Positions 62,655 to 64,000 of a stretch of DNA of 64,000 bases are shown here, piece after piece. The stretch comes from Apteryx mantelli. Its lineage: Eukaryota > Chordata > Aves > Apterygiformes > Apterygidae. Every line of letters starts with the position of its first letter. Position 1 is the first letter of the stretch. The notes beneath the pieces are model-generated. The model had not been told where the DNA came from. It was given only the letters and a program-made list of their open reading frames with translations, and did not search any database. The stretch covers positions 83,989,268-84,053,267 of the forward strand of contig NC_089981.1 of the NCBI RefSeq assembly GCF_036417845.1, read 5' to 3'. A program made the position numbers and the translations under genes.

Positions 62655-62864
62655 ACGTCACTTCCCCTCCGACGCGGAAAACGGACCTGACTTGCTCAAT
62701 CAGAGCAGACCGCCCCGCGGGGGGCGGGGCCACCGCGCGAGGCACGGCCACCTCTCGGGGGCGCGGTCACGTTGGGGGCGTGGTCACGTGCGGGGGCGCG
62801 GCCGCCGCGCGGGGGCGTGGCTCGCGCGGGCCCCTCCCCGCGGGGCTGGGGCGGGGCGCGCGGC

Positions 62865-63402
62865 ATGGCGGCGGCGGCGGGAGACACCGAGGCGGAGGCG
62901 GAGGCCGGCGCGGGTCGGCGGCTGCCGCCGCACGCGGCCGCGGGCCCGGTGCTGCACACGGTGGAGATGCACACGGGCGGCGAGCCGCTGCGCATCGTGC
63001 CGCAGCTGGAGGAGGCCCCGGCGGCGGGGCCGTCGCTGCTGGCGCTGCGGCGGCACATGGCGGCGTCGCGGGACCACGTGCGGCGGGCGCTGATGCACGA
63101 GCCGCGGGGCCACGGCGGCATGTACGGCGCCGTGGTGGTGCGCGGCGAGGCGGCGGCCGGCGCCGACCTGGCGGCGCTCTTCCTCCACGGCGCCGGCTAC
63201 AGCGCCATGTGCGGCCACGCCGTGCTGGCCCTCGGCCGCTTCGCCCTCGACTACGGGCTGGTGGCGGCGCCGCGCCGCCCCGAGACCGCCGTGCGCCTCC
63301 GCTGCCCCTGCGGGCCCGTCACCGCCTTCGTGCCCTGGGACGGGCGCCGCAGCGGCAACCCCGTCCGCTTCCACAGCGTGCCCGCCTTCGCCGCCGCCAC
63401 CG
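62865..63402 (+). CDS. L3HYPDH: L3HYPDH exon 1
   Basis: The exon runs from ATG to the donor gtgcgg, ending one base into Asp. It carries the MHTGGEP and MCGHA motifs and about 179 residues. The other reading frames also stay open here because the DNA is GC-saturated; only this frame matches the family. Confidence 0.93.
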
Positions 63403-63884
63403 GTGCGGCCTGGGGCCGGGGGGGGGCCAGGGCCGTTGCTGGGGGGGGGGGGGTGGCCTTGCCGTCCCAGCACCAGCAAATCCTTCCCTCCTTGGAGGCC
63501 TAGCAGGGTTTTCCCCTGATCCAATATCCCCCAGAGGCTGGATCAGGCCCGCAGAGATGGAGTAAGGCGTTATATACTACCTCAGGCATCGGAGCACTCT
63601 GGTAGCTCCCTTTTCCCCGTGGTGGCATGCTGTGTGTGGGTGGGGGAGGCTCAGTGCTGTTCCCGTGCTCAGCACAGTTTTTCCCTCCTCATCGCCCTCC
63701 CTTCCTCTGCTCAGACTTGTCCATCGATGTCCCTGGTTACGGGAAGGTGGTGGTTGACATCGGCTACGGTGGCACTTTCTACGCGTTTCTCAGTGCTGAG
63801 CAGCTGGGCCTAGATGTTTGCTCGTCGAAGACCAGAGACCTGGTTGATGCAGCGAGTGCGGTGACAGAAGCGGTGAAGAAGCAG
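62865..63884 (+). CDS. L3HYPDH: Trans-L-3-hydroxyproline dehydratase, first two coding exons (3' partial)
   Basis: L3HYPDH dehydrates trans-3-hydroxy-L-proline to pyrroline-2-carboxylate and belongs to the proline racemase family. Coding exons are 62865-63402 and 63715-63884; the gene continues beyond the window. Seen: MHTGGEPLRIVPQ (residues 35-47), HEPRGHGGMYGAVVV (about 78-92), LFLHGAGYSAMCGHAVLALG with the catalytic Cys116, FHSVPAF, and in exon 2 DVPGYGKVVVDIGYGGTFYA and KTRDLVDAASAVTEAVKKQ. In this family a Thr in place of the second catalytic Cys marks the dehydratase; that residue lies in an exon outside the window, so the dehydratase call rests on overall sequence and on synteny with JKAMP. 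ATG 62865 sits in a CGGCATGGCG context and gives an Ala/Glu-rich N-terminus. Exon 1 is extremely GC-rich, exon 2 much less so. Confidence 0.93.
63403..63714 (+). other. L3HYPDH: L3HYPDH intron 1 with long G runs
   Basis: This is a short intron with G runs at 63418-63426 and 63441-63453, then ordinary sequence ending in a tgctcag acceptor. The G tracts could form G-quadruplex structure and are prone to sequencing-length errors. Confidence 0.85.
63715..63884 (+). CDS. L3HYPDH: L3HYPDH exon 2
   Basis: The exon completes Asp and reads LSIDVPGYGKVVVDIGYGGT then FYAFLSAEQLGLDVCSSKTR and DLVDAASAVTEAVKKQ. It is phase 0 at gtatgg. The rest of the gene is to the right of the window. Confidence 0.95.
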
Positions 63885-64000
63885 GTATGGCGCAGCGCTG
63901 CTGTACCCGCACGGTGTCCCATTGCACGGTACCCCAGTTACCCCATGGGGGTAGCTACTGCAGGTCTAGACCTTTAGGTGCTCAGTTCCACCTGTGGGAT
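63885..64000 (+). other. L3HYPDH: L3HYPDH intron 2, start only
   Basis: Sequence after the gtatgg donor has no coding signal; the window ends in this intron. Confidence 0.8.

Larger units (their letters stand above)
62580..62864. promoter_or_regulatory. Bidirectional CpG-island promoter of JKAMP and L3HYPDH
   Basis: The two start codons face away from each other within 0.21-0.26 kb in a CpG island. Visible sites: an RFX X-box at 62609-62621; CACTTCC ETS motifs at 62644-62650 and about 62659-62665 flanking the CRE-like TACGTCA at 62654-62660; a GC box GGGGGCGGGGC near 62720; four GGGGGCGYGG boxes at 62757, 62774, 62792 and 62811; and the E-box GTCACGTG at 62783-62790. There is no TATA box. 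ETS/CRE pairs are common in housekeeping divergent promoters. Confidence 0.75.

Noticed and set aside
62141-63565. 474-codon plus-strand ORF over the JKAMP/L3HYPDH island
   Set aside because: Out of frame with L3HYPDH and running through the minisatellite and promoter; low-complexity translation typical of GC-saturated DNA.

Overview
The window looks like avian (bird) nuclear DNA. It carries split vertebrate genes with GT-AG introns. It also holds several CR1 retrotransposon 3' ends with the ATTCTATGATTCTGTGA-type terminus, old L3/CR1 and MIR-like remnants typical of sauropsids, and two sharp CpG islands in otherwise AT-rich DNA. No species can be named. No prokaryotic, viral, CRISPR or otherwise novel multi-gene system is visible. 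The block is the conserved amniote neighbourhood RTN1 - CCDC175 - JKAMP - L3HYPDH, which from memory matches human 14q23.1.

Layout. 1-8770 is the interior of an RTN1 intron, and the isoform-specific first exons are not in view. 8771-13437 (+) holds the last six coding exons of RTN1, i.e. the whole reticulon-homology domain, with a CR1 copy in the last intron and a 3' UTR to about 14.4-14.7 kb. 14.7-25.1 kb is intergenic with no gene recognised. 25.1-25.7 kb is a CpG island with a perfect RFX X-box, at the start of CCDC175. 25478 to about 55944 (+) is CCDC175: 20 proposed coding exons whose phases all fit and whose lengths sum to 2214 nt (737 aa plus stop). The extreme C-terminus is uncertain. 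About 55.9-58.1 kb is the convergent tail-to-tail space. 58128-62654 (-) is JKAMP in seven coding exons. 62.2-63.5 kb is a very GC-rich island acting as a probable bidirectional promoter. 62865 onward (+) are the first two coding exons of L3HYPDH, which runs off the right edge.

The four genes are not an operon and do unrelated jobs: ER membrane shaping (RTN1), a coiled-coil protein (CCDC175), an ER-membrane protein linked to ER-associated degradation and JNK signalling (JKAMP), and trans-3-hydroxy-L-proline dehydration (L3HYPDH). Regulatory sharing is suggested only for the divergent JKAMP/L3HYPDH pair. That promoter holds an ETS-CRE-ETS cluster, an RFX X-box, four GGGGGCGYGG boxes and a GTCACGTG E-box. 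Gene names rest on recognising translated exons; no database search was run.
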